NCBI GenBank assembly: GCA_020152595.1
Contig: JAIGNY010000697.1
Span: forward strand, 1-64,000
DNA from: Chiridota heheva
Lineage: Eukaryota > Echinodermata > Holothuroidea > Apodida > Chiridotidae
Direction of reading: 5' to 3'
DNA: 64,000 nucleotides
Within the stretch, counting starts at the first letter, position 1. The number at the start of each line of letters is the position of its first letter. The notes beneath the pieces are model-generated. The model did no database searches and was not told where the DNA came from. It saw only the letters and a list, made by a program, of their open reading frames with translations. This document shows, piece by piece, positions 23,102-35,504 of the stretch. The translations under genes and the position numbers were made by a program.

Positions 23102-25018
23102 ATTCAGATATTTAAAATAAAAATAAAGCGCAAGAGAATATATAATCTGACCAATAACTTTATTTGCATTTTAACCAAAATATCCAAAGATATTTCTTAC
23201 CACCTAGAACAAAGTTGTTGAATTTTGAAACACTCAACAAGAGATGAGAGTTAACCAAGTCAAATATTAACGACTACTTTGATATTTCTGTGTATCAAAA
23301 TGACATTGAGTATGACTTTGAATGAAACAAGACATGTGACAATGATAATTAAAGCAACCATTCATTTTTGTTGCGGGTTAGAAGAGGGACATGCCGCCCA
23401 ATGGCATGAAGCAAGACGTACAACACGTTGTCCATCCCTCCTCCATTAGGTCAAGGAATACCCAAGGGGACTTGGATTTACTATATACAGACACGTTACA
23501 AACATCTGGCTGGTATCACCGCCTTAAGGTCAAAGAGGTTTATTCTTGCCCAAAACTAGTGTACCATATAATATACACTATTACAATATCAACATTAGGG
23601 CAGCACTAATCTGTCTGCCTGGAATCACTTGGGTAGATCTTACAGTACCTTCACATTCTACACTTAAATTATTAAATATGCTAAATAATATTGATGCTAA
23701 AGCATAAAGAGTTGCATAAAGGTTCCACTTCAGTGATTAATGGTACTGTAAATGTGTTAAAATGCTCACATATATCTCTCAGTATTTTAAAATGATGTAC
23801 TTTCCCTCCATAAGCAAGATTCACTGTATAATATACATCAAAATTATAGTTGGCATTGCCCAATCATAAGTTACCTTGCTTTGCTTACTATGCATTGACG
23901 TCCTAGTGAAAATGAAAGATATGATGAATTAAAAAAAAATATCTGCTACTAACAAATGTAATCAGTGCAACTTTAACTTGAATTATTAGCCACACAGAAA
24001 GTGTACCATTCAAGTTATGAAAATAAATCCAACAAACTAGATATAAATGCTTCAAGTAAAGATCTCTCTAAAAAATGAGAATGCACTATTTTATGCATAC
24101 TGTAAATTAACAATTTTCCAACTCTGAAAGATATTTTTCCGACATTACCTACCATTGCCTCTAAAAGCAGTAATGATCTGAAAGATATTTGGTAAAAGCA
24201 GTTCTTAGAAGCCATGACGGTGAAAATATGATAACAAAAATTAAGCTGGATGAAGTAGAACTTAGAATGATTACCATTTTACACGGCTTTAAAAACGACT
24301 CTGCTTGATTGTCTATTTAAACCGTTCTTGAAAGGGATCACTTTATTTTAGTTGGCTTTTTTAAATAATAAACATTTTCCCTTTTTGACTATTAGCAACT
24401 GACAAGCCCCGGAGAATGGGGCGAAACGTGTATGGCTGTCATAGGTAATTAAAGATCTAAGTTTTGTGGTTAAACGAAGAACTTCCACTTTCCTTTTATA
24501 GTCACTCACTGTCTGATATAAAAGTAAATATAATATAGTGAGCCACAGTAATCATTGACCCACAAAAACTAAATTTTCATAGGCTTAGGTATAATCATTT
24601 ATAGGAATGCAGCAATGCATTTTTTCAAACGTAATGTTACAAACAAACACCTATTTAAAACTATCTATATATGTACAATTTTCCAGCCGACCCATAGTGA
24701 TTAAGCCACATAGGGAAAACGAAAAGAGAAAAAAATGTTTTTTTTTATTTACAAAAAAACAAAACATGAAAGAGATCATTTTTAACAATAGCTTGTGAGA
24801 TTTGTTGTGCAACCGGTATATGGTCGATAATTTACGTTGAGTTCAATTCTAAATCACTAATTTTCTTGTTCACAAAGAAAACTTTGAAAGTGACATTTTT
24901 CAGCAACAGCTTGTTAGATTTGTAGTGCAACCGGTATATGGTCGATCATTTATGCTGAGTTGATTTTTGCATTCTGAAACTATGCAGATTACTTGTTTAT
25001 GGTTTTACAAGTCATACT
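23102..25018 (+). repeat. Array unit 4
   Basis: Private G at 24540 (TATAGTGAGCC where the others read TATAGTCAGCC). Confidence 0.93.
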
Positions 25019-26937
25019 ATTCAGATATTTAAAATAAAAATAAAGCGCAAGAGAATATATAATCTGACCAATAACTTTATTTGCATTTTAACCAAAATAT
25101 CCAAAGATATTTCTTACCACCTAGAACAAAGTTGTTGAATTTTGAAACACTCAACAAGAGATGAGAGTTAACCAAGTCAAATATTAACGACTACTTTGAT
25201 ATTTCTGTGTATCAAAATGACATTGAGTATGACTTTGAATGAAACAAGACATGTGACAATGATAATTAAAGCAACCATTCATTTTTGTTGCGGGTTAGAA
25301 GAGGGACATGCCGCCCAATGGCATGAAGCAAGACGTACAACACGTTGTCCATCCCTCCTCCATTAGGTCAAGGAATACCCAAGGGGACTTGGATTTACTA
25401 TATACAGACACGTTACAAACATCTGGCTGGTATCACCGCCTTAAGGTCAAAGAGGTTTATTCTTGCCCAAAACTAGTGTACCATATAATATACACTATTA
25501 CAATATCAACATTAGGGCAGCACTAATCTGTCTGCCTGGAATCACTTGGGTAGATCTTACAGTACCTTCACATTCTACACTTAAATTATTAAATATGCTA
25601 AATAATATTGATGCTAAAGCATAAAGAGTTGCATAAAGGTTCCACTTCAGTGATTAATGGTACTGTAAATGTGTTAAAATGCTCACATATATCTCTCAGT
25701 ATTTTAAAATGATGTACTTTCCCTCCATAAGCAAGATTCACTGTATAATATACATCAAAATTATAGTTGGCATTGCCCAATCATAAGTTACCTTGCTTTG
25801 CTTACTATGCATTGACGTCCTAGTGAAAATGAAAGATATGATGAATTAAAAAAAAATATCTGCTACTAACAAATGTAATCAGTGCAACTTTAACTTGAAT
25901 TATTAGCCACACAGAAAGTGTACCATTCAAGTTATGAAAATAAATCCAACAAACTAGATATAAATGCTTCAAGTAAAGATCTCTCTAAAAATGAGAATGC
26001 ACTATTTTATGCATACTGTAAATTAACAATTTTCCAACTCTGAAAGATATTTTTCCGACATTACCTACCATTGCCTCTAAAAGCAGTAATGATCTGAAAG
26101 ATATTTGGTAAAAGCAGTTCTTAGAAGCCATGACGGTGAAAATATGATAACAAAAATTAAGCTGGATGAAGTAGAACTTAGAATGATTACCATTTTACAC
26201 GGCTTTAAAAACGACTCTGCTTGATTGTCTATTTAAACCGTTCTTGAAAGGGATCACTTTATTTTAGTTGGCTTTTTTAAATAATAAACATTTTCCCTTT
26301 TTGACTATTAGCAACTGACAAGCCCCGGAGAATGGGGCGAAACGTGTATGGCTGTCATAGGTAATTAAAGATCTAAGTTTTGTGGTTAAACGAAGAACTT
26401 CCACTTTCCTTTTATAGTCACTCACTGTCTGATATAAAAGTAAATATAATATAGTCAGCCACAGTAATCATTGACCCACAAAAACTAAATTTTCATAGGC
26501 TTAGGTATAATCATTTATAGGAATGCAGCAATGCATTTTTTCAAACGTAATGTTACAAACAAACACCTATTTAAAACTATCTATATATGTACAATTTTCC
26601 AGCCGACCCATAGTGATTGAGCCACATAGGGAAAACGAAAAGAGAAATTTTTTTTTTTTTTTTTTATTTACAAAAAAACAAAACATGAAAGAGATCATTT
26701 TTAACAATAGCTTGTGAGATTTGTTGTGCAACCGGTATATGGTCGATAATTTACGTTGAGTTCAATTCTAAATCACTAATTTTCTTGTTCACAAAGAAAA
26801 CTTTGAAAGTGACATTTTTCAGCAACAGCTTGTTAGATTTGTAGTGCAACCGGTATATGGTCGATCATTTATGCTGAGTTGATTTTTGCATTCTGAAACT
26901 ATGCAGATTACTTGTTTATGGTTTTACAAGTCATACT
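25019..26937 (+). repeat. Array unit 5
   Basis: The A-rich/ATG/T-rich junction seen in the other units is replaced by an uninterrupted T run of about 18 near 26648-26665. It shares the five-A form of CTCTCTAAAAATGAG with unit 1. Confidence 0.93.
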
Positions 26938-28857
26938 ATTCAGATATTTAAAATAAAAATAAAGCGCAAGAGAATATATAATCTGACCAATAACTTTATT
27001 TGCATTTTAACCAAAATATCCAAAGATATTTCTTACCACCTAGAACAAAGTTGTTGAATTTTGAAACACTCAACAAGAGATGAGAGTTAACCAAGTCAAA
27101 TATTAACGACTACTTTGATATTTCTGTGTATCAAAATGACATTGAGTATGACTTTGAATGAAACAAGACATGTGACAATGATAATTAAAGCAACCATTCA
27201 TTTTTGTTGCGGGTTAGAAGAGGGACATGCCGCCCAATGGCATGAAGCAAGACGTACAACACGTTGTCCATCCCTCCTCCATTAGGTCAAGGAATACCCA
27301 AGGGGACTTGGATTTACTATATACAGACACGTTACAAACATCTGGCTGGTATCACCGCCTTAAGGTCAAAGAGGTTTATTCTTGCCCAAAACTAGTGTAC
27401 CATATAATATACACTATTACAATATCAACATTAGGGCAGCACTAATCTGTCTGCCTGGAATCACTTGGGTAGATCTTACAGTACCTTCACATTCTACACT
27501 TAAATTATTAAATATGCTAAATAATATTGATGCTAAAGCATAAAGAGTTGCATAAAGGTTCCACTTCAGTGATTAATGGTACTGTAAATGTGTTAAAATG
27601 CTCACATATATCTCTCAGTATTTTAAAATGATGTACTTTCCCTCCATAAGCAAGATTCACTGTATAATATACATCAAAATTATAGTTGGCATTGCCCAAT
27701 CATAAGTTACCTTGCTTTGCTTACTATGCATTGACGTCCTAGTGAAAATGAAAGATATGATGAATTAAAAAAAAATATCTGCTACTAACAAATGTAATCA
27801 GTGCAACTTTAACTTGAATTATTAGCCACACAGAAAGTGTACCATTCAAGTTATGAAAATAAATCCAACAAACTAGATATAAATGCTTCAAGTAAAGATC
27901 TCTCTAAAAAATGAGAATGCACTATTTTATGCATACTGTAAATTAACAATTTTCCAACTCTGAAAGATATTTTTCCGACATTACCTACCATTGCCTCTAA
28001 AAGCAGTAATGATCTGAAAGATATTTGGTAAAAGCAGTTCTTAGAAGCCATGACGGTGAAAATATGATAACAAAAATTAAGCTGGATGAAGTAGAACTTA
28101 GAATGATTACCATTTTACACGGCTTTAAAAACGACTCTGCTTGATTGTCTATTTAAACCGTTCTTGAAAGGGATCACTTTATTTTAGTTGGCTTTTTTTT
28201 AAATAATAAACATTTTCCCTTTTTGACTATTAGCAACTGACAAGCCCCGGAGAATGGGGCGAAACGTGTATGGCTGTCATAGGTAATTAAAGATCTAAGT
28301 TTTGTGGTTAAACGAAGAACTTCCACTTTCCTTTTATAGTCACTCACTGTCTGATATAAAAGTAAATATAATATAGTCAGCCACAGTAATCATTGACCCA
28401 CAAAAACTAAATTTTCATAGGCTTAGGTATAATCATTTATAGGAATGCAGCAATGCATTTTTTCAAACGTAATGTTACAAACAAACACCTATTTAAAACT
28501 ATCTATATATGTACAATTTTCCAGCCGACCCATAGTGATTGAGCCACATAGGGAAAACGAAAAGAGAAAAAAATGTTTTTTTTTTATTTGCAAAAAATCA
28601 AAACATGAAAGAGATCATTTTTAACAATAGCTTGTGAGATTTGTTGTGCAACCGGTATATGGTCGATAATTTACGTTGAGTTCAATTCTAAATCACTAAT
28701 TTTCTTGTTCACAAAGAAAACTTTGAAAGTGACATTTTTCAGCAACAGCTTGTTAGATTTGTAGTGCAACCGGTATATGGTCGATCATTTATGCTGAGTT
28801 GATTTTTGCATTCTGAAACTATGCAGATTACTTGTTTATGGTTTTACAAGTCATACT
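26938..28857 (+). repeat. Array unit 6
   Basis: Private changes near 28588-28600 (TTTGCAAAAAATCAAAAC in place of TTTACAAAAAAACAAAAC). Confidence 0.93.
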
Positions 28858-29750
28858 ATTCAGATATTTAAAATAAAAATAAAGCGCAAGAGAATATATA
28901 ATCTGACCAATAACTTTATTTGCATTTTAACCAAAATATCCAAAGATATTTCTTACCACCTAGAACAAAGTTGTTGAATGTTGAAACACTCAACAAGAGA
29001 TGAGAGTTAACCAAGTCAAATATTAACGACTACTTTGATATTTCTGTGTATCAAAATGACATTGAGTATGACTTTGAATGAAACAAGACATGTGACAATG
29101 ATAATTAAAGCAACCATTCATTTTTGTTGCGGGTTAGAAGAGGGACATGCCGCCCAATGGCATGAAGCAAGACGTACAACACGTTGTCCATCCCTCCTCC
29201 ATTAGGTCAAGGAATACCCAAGAGGACTTGGATTTACTATATACAGACACGTTACAAACATCTGGCTGGTATCACCGCCTTAAGGTCAAAGAGGTTTATT
29301 TTTGCCCAAAACTAGTGTACCATATAATATACACTATTACAATATCAACATTAGGGCAGCACTAATCTGTCTGCCTGGAATCACTTGGGTAGATCTTACA
29401 GTACCTTCACATTCTACACTTAAATTATTAAATATGCTAAATAATATTGATGCTAAAGCATAAAGAGTTGCATAAAGGTTCCACTTCAGTAATTAATGGT
29501 ACTGTAAATGTGTTAAAATGCTCACATATATCTCTAAGTATTTTAAAATGATGTACTTTCCCTCCATAAGCAAGAATCACTGTATAATATACATCAAAAT
29601 TATAGTTGGCATTGCCCAATCATAAGTTACCTTGCTTTGCTTACTATGCATTGACGTCCTAGTGAAAATGAAAGATATGATGAATTAAAAAAAAAAAATC
29701 TGCTACTGACAAATGTAATTAGTGCAACTTTAACTCGAAGTATTAGCCAC
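28858..29750 (+). repeat. Array unit 7, partial (right edge)
   Basis: Only the first 893 bp are present. Several private substitutions occur (29301 T, 29490 A, AAGTATT near 29536, GAATCAC near 29574), and substitutions become denser over the last 60 bp before homology is lost. Confidence 0.93.
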
Positions 29751-29755
29751 CCAGG

Positions 29756-30302
29756 AATGTCTCATGTGGTCGAATAAGCAAATTTTGATTCATCAGCCAG
29801 TGAGCTATATGATACATCAAAAACATTGAACTGCCCACAATGCATATTAATAAAATTAACATTTTGTGCCACTAGCTAACAATGTAATTACACCAAATAT
29901 AAAACCAAGCAAATATGCAGTTGTTAGATTATGAGCATTTTCCAATTTTAACATTAAGGGCAGCCTACAATATAAAATAATAGGCCACATCTGCGGACCA
30001 TGGGACATTTGTGTACTACATATGAACTGAATCCCACATTTACTTCTTGAGATACTGTATTTACAAGCTCTTTTCAACAAAATCATGTTAAGCTCCACCC
30101 ACTATGCATATTAATGAAATTCAACATTTGTGTACCATGAACATTTAGACAATAGCTAACAACATAATTACACTTAATATGACACAAAACAGACATATGG
30201 TTATTTAAATATGTACATTCTAAGACCATGGGCTATATGTGTACCTCATATGACATTAATCTGGTGTATGGTTCTTGAGATATCGTGTTTACTAGTTAGC
30301 GT
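29756..30302 (+). repeat. Dispersed repeat, two diverged 260-bp units, CA tail
   Basis: Unit one (about 29834-30067) and unit two (about 30097-30297) share CCCACxATGCATATTAAT, TAGCTAACAA, ACCATGGG, TTCTTGAGATA and TGTTTAC in order. A CA microsatellite follows directly. Such elements ending in simple repeats are common non-autonomous repeats of marine invertebrates; no family name can be given from sequence alone. Relatives lie at 8.15-8.6 kb. Confidence 0.6.
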
Positions 30303-30362
30303 CACACACACACACACACACACCCACACACACACACACACACACATACATACATACACACG
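30303..30362 (+). repeat. (CA)n microsatellite
   Basis: About 60 bp of CA with a CC interruption and an ACATACATAC end. Confidence 0.95.
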
Positions 30363-31695
30363 CCAGCATGACTGCATAGGTTCCTTATGGTATTAGCATC
30401 GGAACCAAAAATATGAAAAAAGCATTCTAAGCATTGTCAGAATTTAAAATAAAATGTAATAAAATCAGGTAAACTGTTGTTGCATCTACTAGAATACAAA
30501 TAATATTTTGTATTCAAAATTAGAAAATTAATGGAGTGCTTCAAATCATCTAGCAAACAAAAGCAAACTACTGGTAAAGAGAAATTAAAATTATGCATTT
30601 AGAAATGCCATTCCAAAATCCCACAGCAAATGCTCAAGGCTTTTGTTTACAATACCACAAAAAGTACACAAAGGTGTTATTTTAAAATTTTAATTTAAAC
30701 AGATAAATGTTAGCAACAAAGATATAATGCATTAACCGGAATTGGAATTAGCAGAATGTCGGAAATCTTAGGATTCCTAACTTTGTTAACAGCAGAAGTG
30801 GTCGTAATTTTGTTTAAACTATTAAATTCTTGATAATAATCCTTGTAAATAGCGTCGCCCCCTCCCCCTTTTCCTCTCCCTCTCCCCCTACTGGCCTGTA
30901 GCAGAGATGAATGCCATACTAAATAGTGAATGGTAAATAAATATCACCAAACCTATGAATAAAGCCATAATATAACATAGGGGTACCATCATTATAAAAT
31001 ATAATTCTAATATACATGACATTAACATCATAAAGGCTTACTAAAAACAGTGTGCTTGTCAATTTTAATAAATAACTTATTTAAAACAATTTGAATACCA
31101 AAAGTATACTTGGGCAAACAAAATTTAGTCAGACCAGGCTTCACACAACTGTTTTATAAAATAAAATAAAAACATTTGAAGTACATGTCAGTCTTCATAT
31201 TAGTCTAGCTATATAACTGGTAAATGAGTTGATTAATATTGCATAAAATATTCATCTAGAAAAACACGTTGTGGCAGAAATTCCTACACGGCAATATTTG
31301 TATACCTTAGGGAGTTCTTGGAAGGTGAAGATACAAAGGGCGTGGTTATCAAGTTGGTATCAACTCCTCAATGTTTAAGATTGGCACTCCTGTCTCCCCC
31401 ATAATATTTAAACACATTGTGCAAATGGTTGAAGATGGCGGTCAATCATGTTCAACACACTTAAAATCTTAAATCAGGCGTAGAAAAGGTCTTGAGTACA
31501 CGGAACCCTTAATCATACATGTAAAAGGTACATGTAAATGAATAGAGAGGTGAAATATCGCAACAAATAATGACCCACTAATTTTAAAGTACGTAATTTC
31601 TTTCAGAAAGAATTATAAGTCCCTAATTTAGATAAATTGGCAGAACTCACAACTACTCTGTAAGATGTAAAGGGTACAAAGAGTCCATTGAAACA
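30363..31695. other. Noncoding, nothing recognised
   Basis: AT-rich DNA with one C/T-rich patch at about 30855-30890. No reading frame of note. Confidence 0.5.
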
Positions 31696-31697
31696 AT

Positions 31698-32066
31698 GTC
31701 ATACCCCACCCTACAAATCAACCCCACCATACACATCAACCCCACCCTACACATCAACCCCACTCTACACATCAACCCCACCCTACATATCAACCCAACC
31801 CTACACATCAACCCCACTCTACACATCAACCCAACCCTACACATCAACCCCACTCTACACATCAACCCAACCCTACACATCAACCCCACCCTACATATCA
31901 ACCCCACCCTACACATCAACCCCATCCTACACATCAACCCCACCCTACACATCAACCCCACCCTACACATCAACCCCACCCTGCATATCAACCCCACGCT
32001 ACACATCAACCCCACCCTACACATCAACCCCACCCTACACATCAACCCCACCCTACACATCAACCA
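31698..32066 (+). repeat. 18-bp minisatellite, about 20 copies
   Basis: The unit is CCCACCCTACACATCAAC, with variants CTCTAC, CATATC and AACCCAACC. The plus strand is almost free of G. Frames open on both strands (for example repeated INPTLH) are artefacts of the multiple-of-three period. Confidence 0.96.
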
Positions 32067-32211
32067 TATATTCCTAGTTACAATGACAAATGTCTATTTT
32101 TCACAATATACTGTAAATAATTTGTCAAAATTAAAGTTTCACTTTTTAAGAGAAAAAAATCCCCCCAATCCTTACATCACCCTAATTATTGGGACCTGGA
32201 TGACGACTGGG

Positions 32212-33892
32212 GCCATGCCGAACAAGACCAAGCCAAACCAACCCAAACCAAGCCAAACCGACCCAAACCAAGCCAAACCGACCCGAACCAAGCCAAACCA
32301 AGCCAAACTGACCCAAACCAAGCCAAACCGACTTAAACCAAACCGATCCAAACCAAGCCAAACCAACCCAAACCAAACCGATCCAAACCAAGATAAACCG
32401 ACCCAAACCAAGCCAAACCAATCTAAACCGACCCAACCAAGCCTAACCGACCCAAACCAAGCCAAACCGACCCAAACCAAGCCAAACCGACCCAAACCAA
32501 GCCAAACCGAGCCAAACCAGGCCAAACCGACCCAACCTCAGCCAAACCGATCCAAACCAAGCGAAGCCGACCCAAACCAAACAAAACCGACCCAAACCAA
32601 GCCGAACTGAACCAAACCGACCCAACCAAGCCAAACCGACTCAAACCAAACAAAACCGACCCAAACCAAGCCGAACCGAACCAAACCGACCCAACCAAGC
32701 CAAACCGACTCAAACCAAGCCAAACCGACCCAAACCAAGCCGAACCGACACAAACTAAGCCAAACCGACCCAAACCAAGTAAATCCGACCCAAACCAAGC
32801 CTATTCGACCCAAACCAAGCTAAACCGACCCAAACTAAGACAAAACAACCCAAATCGACCCAAACCGACCCAAACCAAGCCAAACCGATCCAAACCAAGC
32901 CAAACCGACCCAACCAAGCCAAACCGACCCAAACCAACCCAAACCGACCCAAACCTGGCTAAACCGACCCAAACCAAGCCAAACCGATCCAAATCAAGCC
33001 AAACCGACCCAAACCAAGCCAAACCGACCCAAACCAAGCCAAACCGACCCAAACCAAGGCAAACCGACCCAAATCAAGCCAAACCGACCCAAATCAAGCC
33101 AAACCGACCCAATCCAAGCCAACCCGACCCAAACCAAGCACACCCGATCCAAACCAAACCAAACCGACCCAAACTAAGACAAACCAACCCAAACCGGCCC
33201 AAACCAAGCTAAAACGACCCAATCCAAGCCAACCCGACCCAAACCAAGCACACCCGATCCAAACCAAACCAAACCGACCCAAACTAAGACAAACCAACCC
33301 AAACCAAACCAAACCGACCCAAACTAAGACAAACCAACCCAAACCGGCCCAAACCAAGCTAAAACGACCCAAGCCAAGCCAAAACGACCCAAACCAAGCC
33401 AAAACGACCAAACTAAGCCAAACCGTCCCAAACCAAGCCAAGTTGACCCAAACCAAGCCAAGCCGACACAAACCAAATCAAACCGACCCAAACCAAGCCG
33501 AACCGATCCAAACCGACCAAAACCAAGCCAATTTGACCCAAACCAAGCCAAACCGACCTAAACTAACCCAATCCAACCCAAGCCATAACAAGCCAAACCG
33601 ACCCAAACCAAGCCAAATTGAACCAAACCGAGCCAAACCGGCCAAAACCAAGCCAAACCAAGCCAAACCGACCAAAACCAAGCCAAACCGACACAAACCA
33701 AGCCAGTTCGACCAAAACCAAGCCAATACGACCTAAATCAATCCAAATTGACCCAAACCGAGCCAAACCGGCCAAAACCAAGCCAAACCAAGGCAAACCG
33801 ACCAAAACCAAGCCAAACCGACACAAACCAAGCCAGTTCGACCAAAACCAAGCCAATACGACCCAAATCAATCCAAACCGACCGAAACCAAA
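32212..33892 (+). repeat. 20-bp C/A-rich minisatellite, about 1.7 kb
   Basis: The basic unit is CCAAACCAAGCCAAACCGAC with many substitutions and small length changes. Higher-order duplications are visible: a block at about 33108-33190 recurs about 110 bp on, and one at about 33631-33733 recurs 130 bp on. The plus strand is nearly T-free over long spans. Long frames on both strands, rich in KPNQ or in WFGLVW, are artefacts. The CCAAACC words also resemble the tails of SINEs such as the one at 34.75 kb. Confidence 0.96.
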
Positions 33893-34750
33893 CATGACTA
33901 TAAAGGATTGCATATGTTTTCGGGGCGAATGTTATAATATTCTTTTTTTTTCTATTCTTCTCCCCCATTTTTTGTTTATTTTTCAGTTTTTCAATCTTAT
34001 CTAAGTCTGATAATTATTTTCAAATTTCATGAAATAAACATTGCTTTGCAGAAAATCAATACCAAGTGAAAATACACAAATATTTTGCACTGTTTATTTC
34101 CTAGCAAATTTTCTGTAATCGTGAATATATTCCAAATATAATGAGGGCGGTAAACGCAGGGATCAGGGGGACCTTCCCCTAATATTTTGCAATACTGAAG
34201 GAACATCAATTTATTCTCACTGTCAAAAGTATATGGCCCATGCCTATGGGACTCATTCTGAGCATCATAGCCACATACATGCAAATACTGTATTCCCCAA
34301 ATAATAGGGTAGTTCTCGTAAATTAAACTTTTGGATAGATACTGTACATAGGCTATGTCAAGAACCCCCCTTCCCCCTCTCCCTCCTTTCAGAAGTGATC
34401 ATTTTTAATGGGGTTACAATGCAGCTAGGATGTACAGTATAAACCTGCTAAAATTCTGTCTTGTCATGCATATCTTTCGTTTCCAATGAGATATCACATC
34501 AAGACTAGTTATTTTAAACAGTAAGGACTAGAAAACAACTTGCTGAAAACTTTTGATGAAACTTCTCAGAAACTGAGGAGATAAATTTTGTTTTAATGCT
34601 ATTATAATATTGATGATATTATTATTAATGCTATTATAATCTATGAACACTTACAGTATAAAATAAAAAAATAATTGTTTACTATTAAATTATAAAGCTT
34701 CAAATGAGCTGTTATAAGAAATGACTTTAAACTTCAGAAAAGTTCCAATT
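33893..34750. other. Noncoding, nothing recognised
   Basis: Mixed AT-rich sequence; an 85-codon minus frame at 34027-34284 has no recognisable domain. Confidence 0.45.
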
Positions 34751-34806
34751 AAGGTTGGTTGGTTTGGTTTTTTGATGTTTAACGGCACCGCGACGGTTAG
34801 AGTCAA
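34751..34806 (-). mobile_element. SINE 3' tail fragment
   Basis: On the minus strand this reads GGTGCCGTTAAACATC followed by AAAAAACCAAACCAACC. A GCCGTTAAAC word plus a CCAAAC-rich tail is the typical 3' end of many invertebrate tRNA-derived SINEs. No tRNA-like head is found next to it, so only the tail remains or the head is too diverged. Confidence 0.6.
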
Positions 34807-34812
34807 AAGTGT

Positions 34813-35500
34813 TAATAAAGAGGGTGTTAACAAAGTTACAAAAAACCAAAGTTTGAAGATCGGTGGTATATCATTGTAAAGAATTTAGTGTCTTTCCTAA
34901 TTATCAGTAATTTAAAAAGATAGCTGAAATACCCAGCTAGAGATTTTCATTCAGGGTTACAATTCAAATTTAATCGTATAGGCCTACCCTGTAGATATCA
35001 ACTATACTTATGTGTGTACTTAAATGTCCATGTCTTTAACAGTACTACATATTCCTAATTTCAACCAGGGATACTGTTATCGACAGTATCCCTGTTTTAA
35101 CTTATCCATGCCCTGAGTATAAAGCACCTTAATCTTTAAGTCATCTTGGTAGACTGTCATTGTAGCATTTACCATAAAACAAAGATTTATGAATACTTTC
35201 AAAAATAGGGTGTTTTCATTGTTCAAGTTTTTAAGGTTACAGTGGACAGAGGTGAATTCTATGGTTTTGCACTTATCTTTTTTAAAAGATCGTTCTCAAA
35301 AATGATAAATAAAGATGAACAAATTTTCAGCATGAAAATATGTTTGCCACTGTATGTACAGTAGTTGGGAGAACAAATGTGTAATTAAATCAATGTTACT
35401 AATCTTTATATCACATGTGTGTTTATTTTCATTTGCTCTCACATCCTAAGGGCTTTTTGTTTGCATACAGTATGGTATTATACACTATTCACAATAACAA
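34813..35500. other. Noncoding with one perfect hairpin
   Basis: Nothing coding; contains the hairpin listed at 35066. Confidence 0.45.
35066..35094. repeat. Perfect 12-bp inverted repeat
   Basis: CAGGGATACTGT, loop TATCG, ACAGTATCCCTG. It may be the tip of a foldback element or a regulatory stem; function unknown. Confidence 0.85.
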
Positions 35501-35504
35501 CTTA

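Larger units (their letters stand above)
17348..29750 (+). repeat. Tandem array of 1.92-kb noncoding unit, 6.5 copies
   Basis: Six full head-to-tail units and one partial unit follow each other with no spacer. They start at 17348, 19267, 21180, 23102, 25019, 26938 and 28858, and the full lengths are 1919, 1913, 1922, 1917, 1919 and 1920 bp. Copies are nearly identical; most differences are homopolymer length and isolated substitutions. Short frames of 60-72 codons recur in every copy, but their differences are amino-acid changing (Glu/Gly, Ser/Phe, Asn/Ile), so they do not look selected. Inside each unit are a hammerhead-like core (see 18634) and a diverged 118-bp duplication around two copies of CAACCGGTATATGGTCGAT. 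Near-identity suggests recent amplification or ongoing homogenisation. It is not a known rDNA, histone or snRNA cluster as far as I can read. Confidence 0.97.

Noticed and set aside
17637-29619. Recurring 72-, 66- and 60-codon frames in the 1.9-kb units
   Set aside because: They recur because the DNA recurs. Differences between copies change amino acids as freely as not, frames are short, and no domain is seen. Unit 1 and unit 5 lose the 66-codon frame by an A-run change.
17348-29750. Histone, rDNA, 5S or snRNA gene cluster
   Set aside because: No histone frames, no rRNA-like conserved segments, and no Sm-site or snRNA 5' ends recognised.
31696-32610. 304-codon plus-strand frame rich in INPTLH and KPNQ
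   Set aside because: It spans two unrelated minisatellites and the spacer; several other frames on both strands are open for the same reason.
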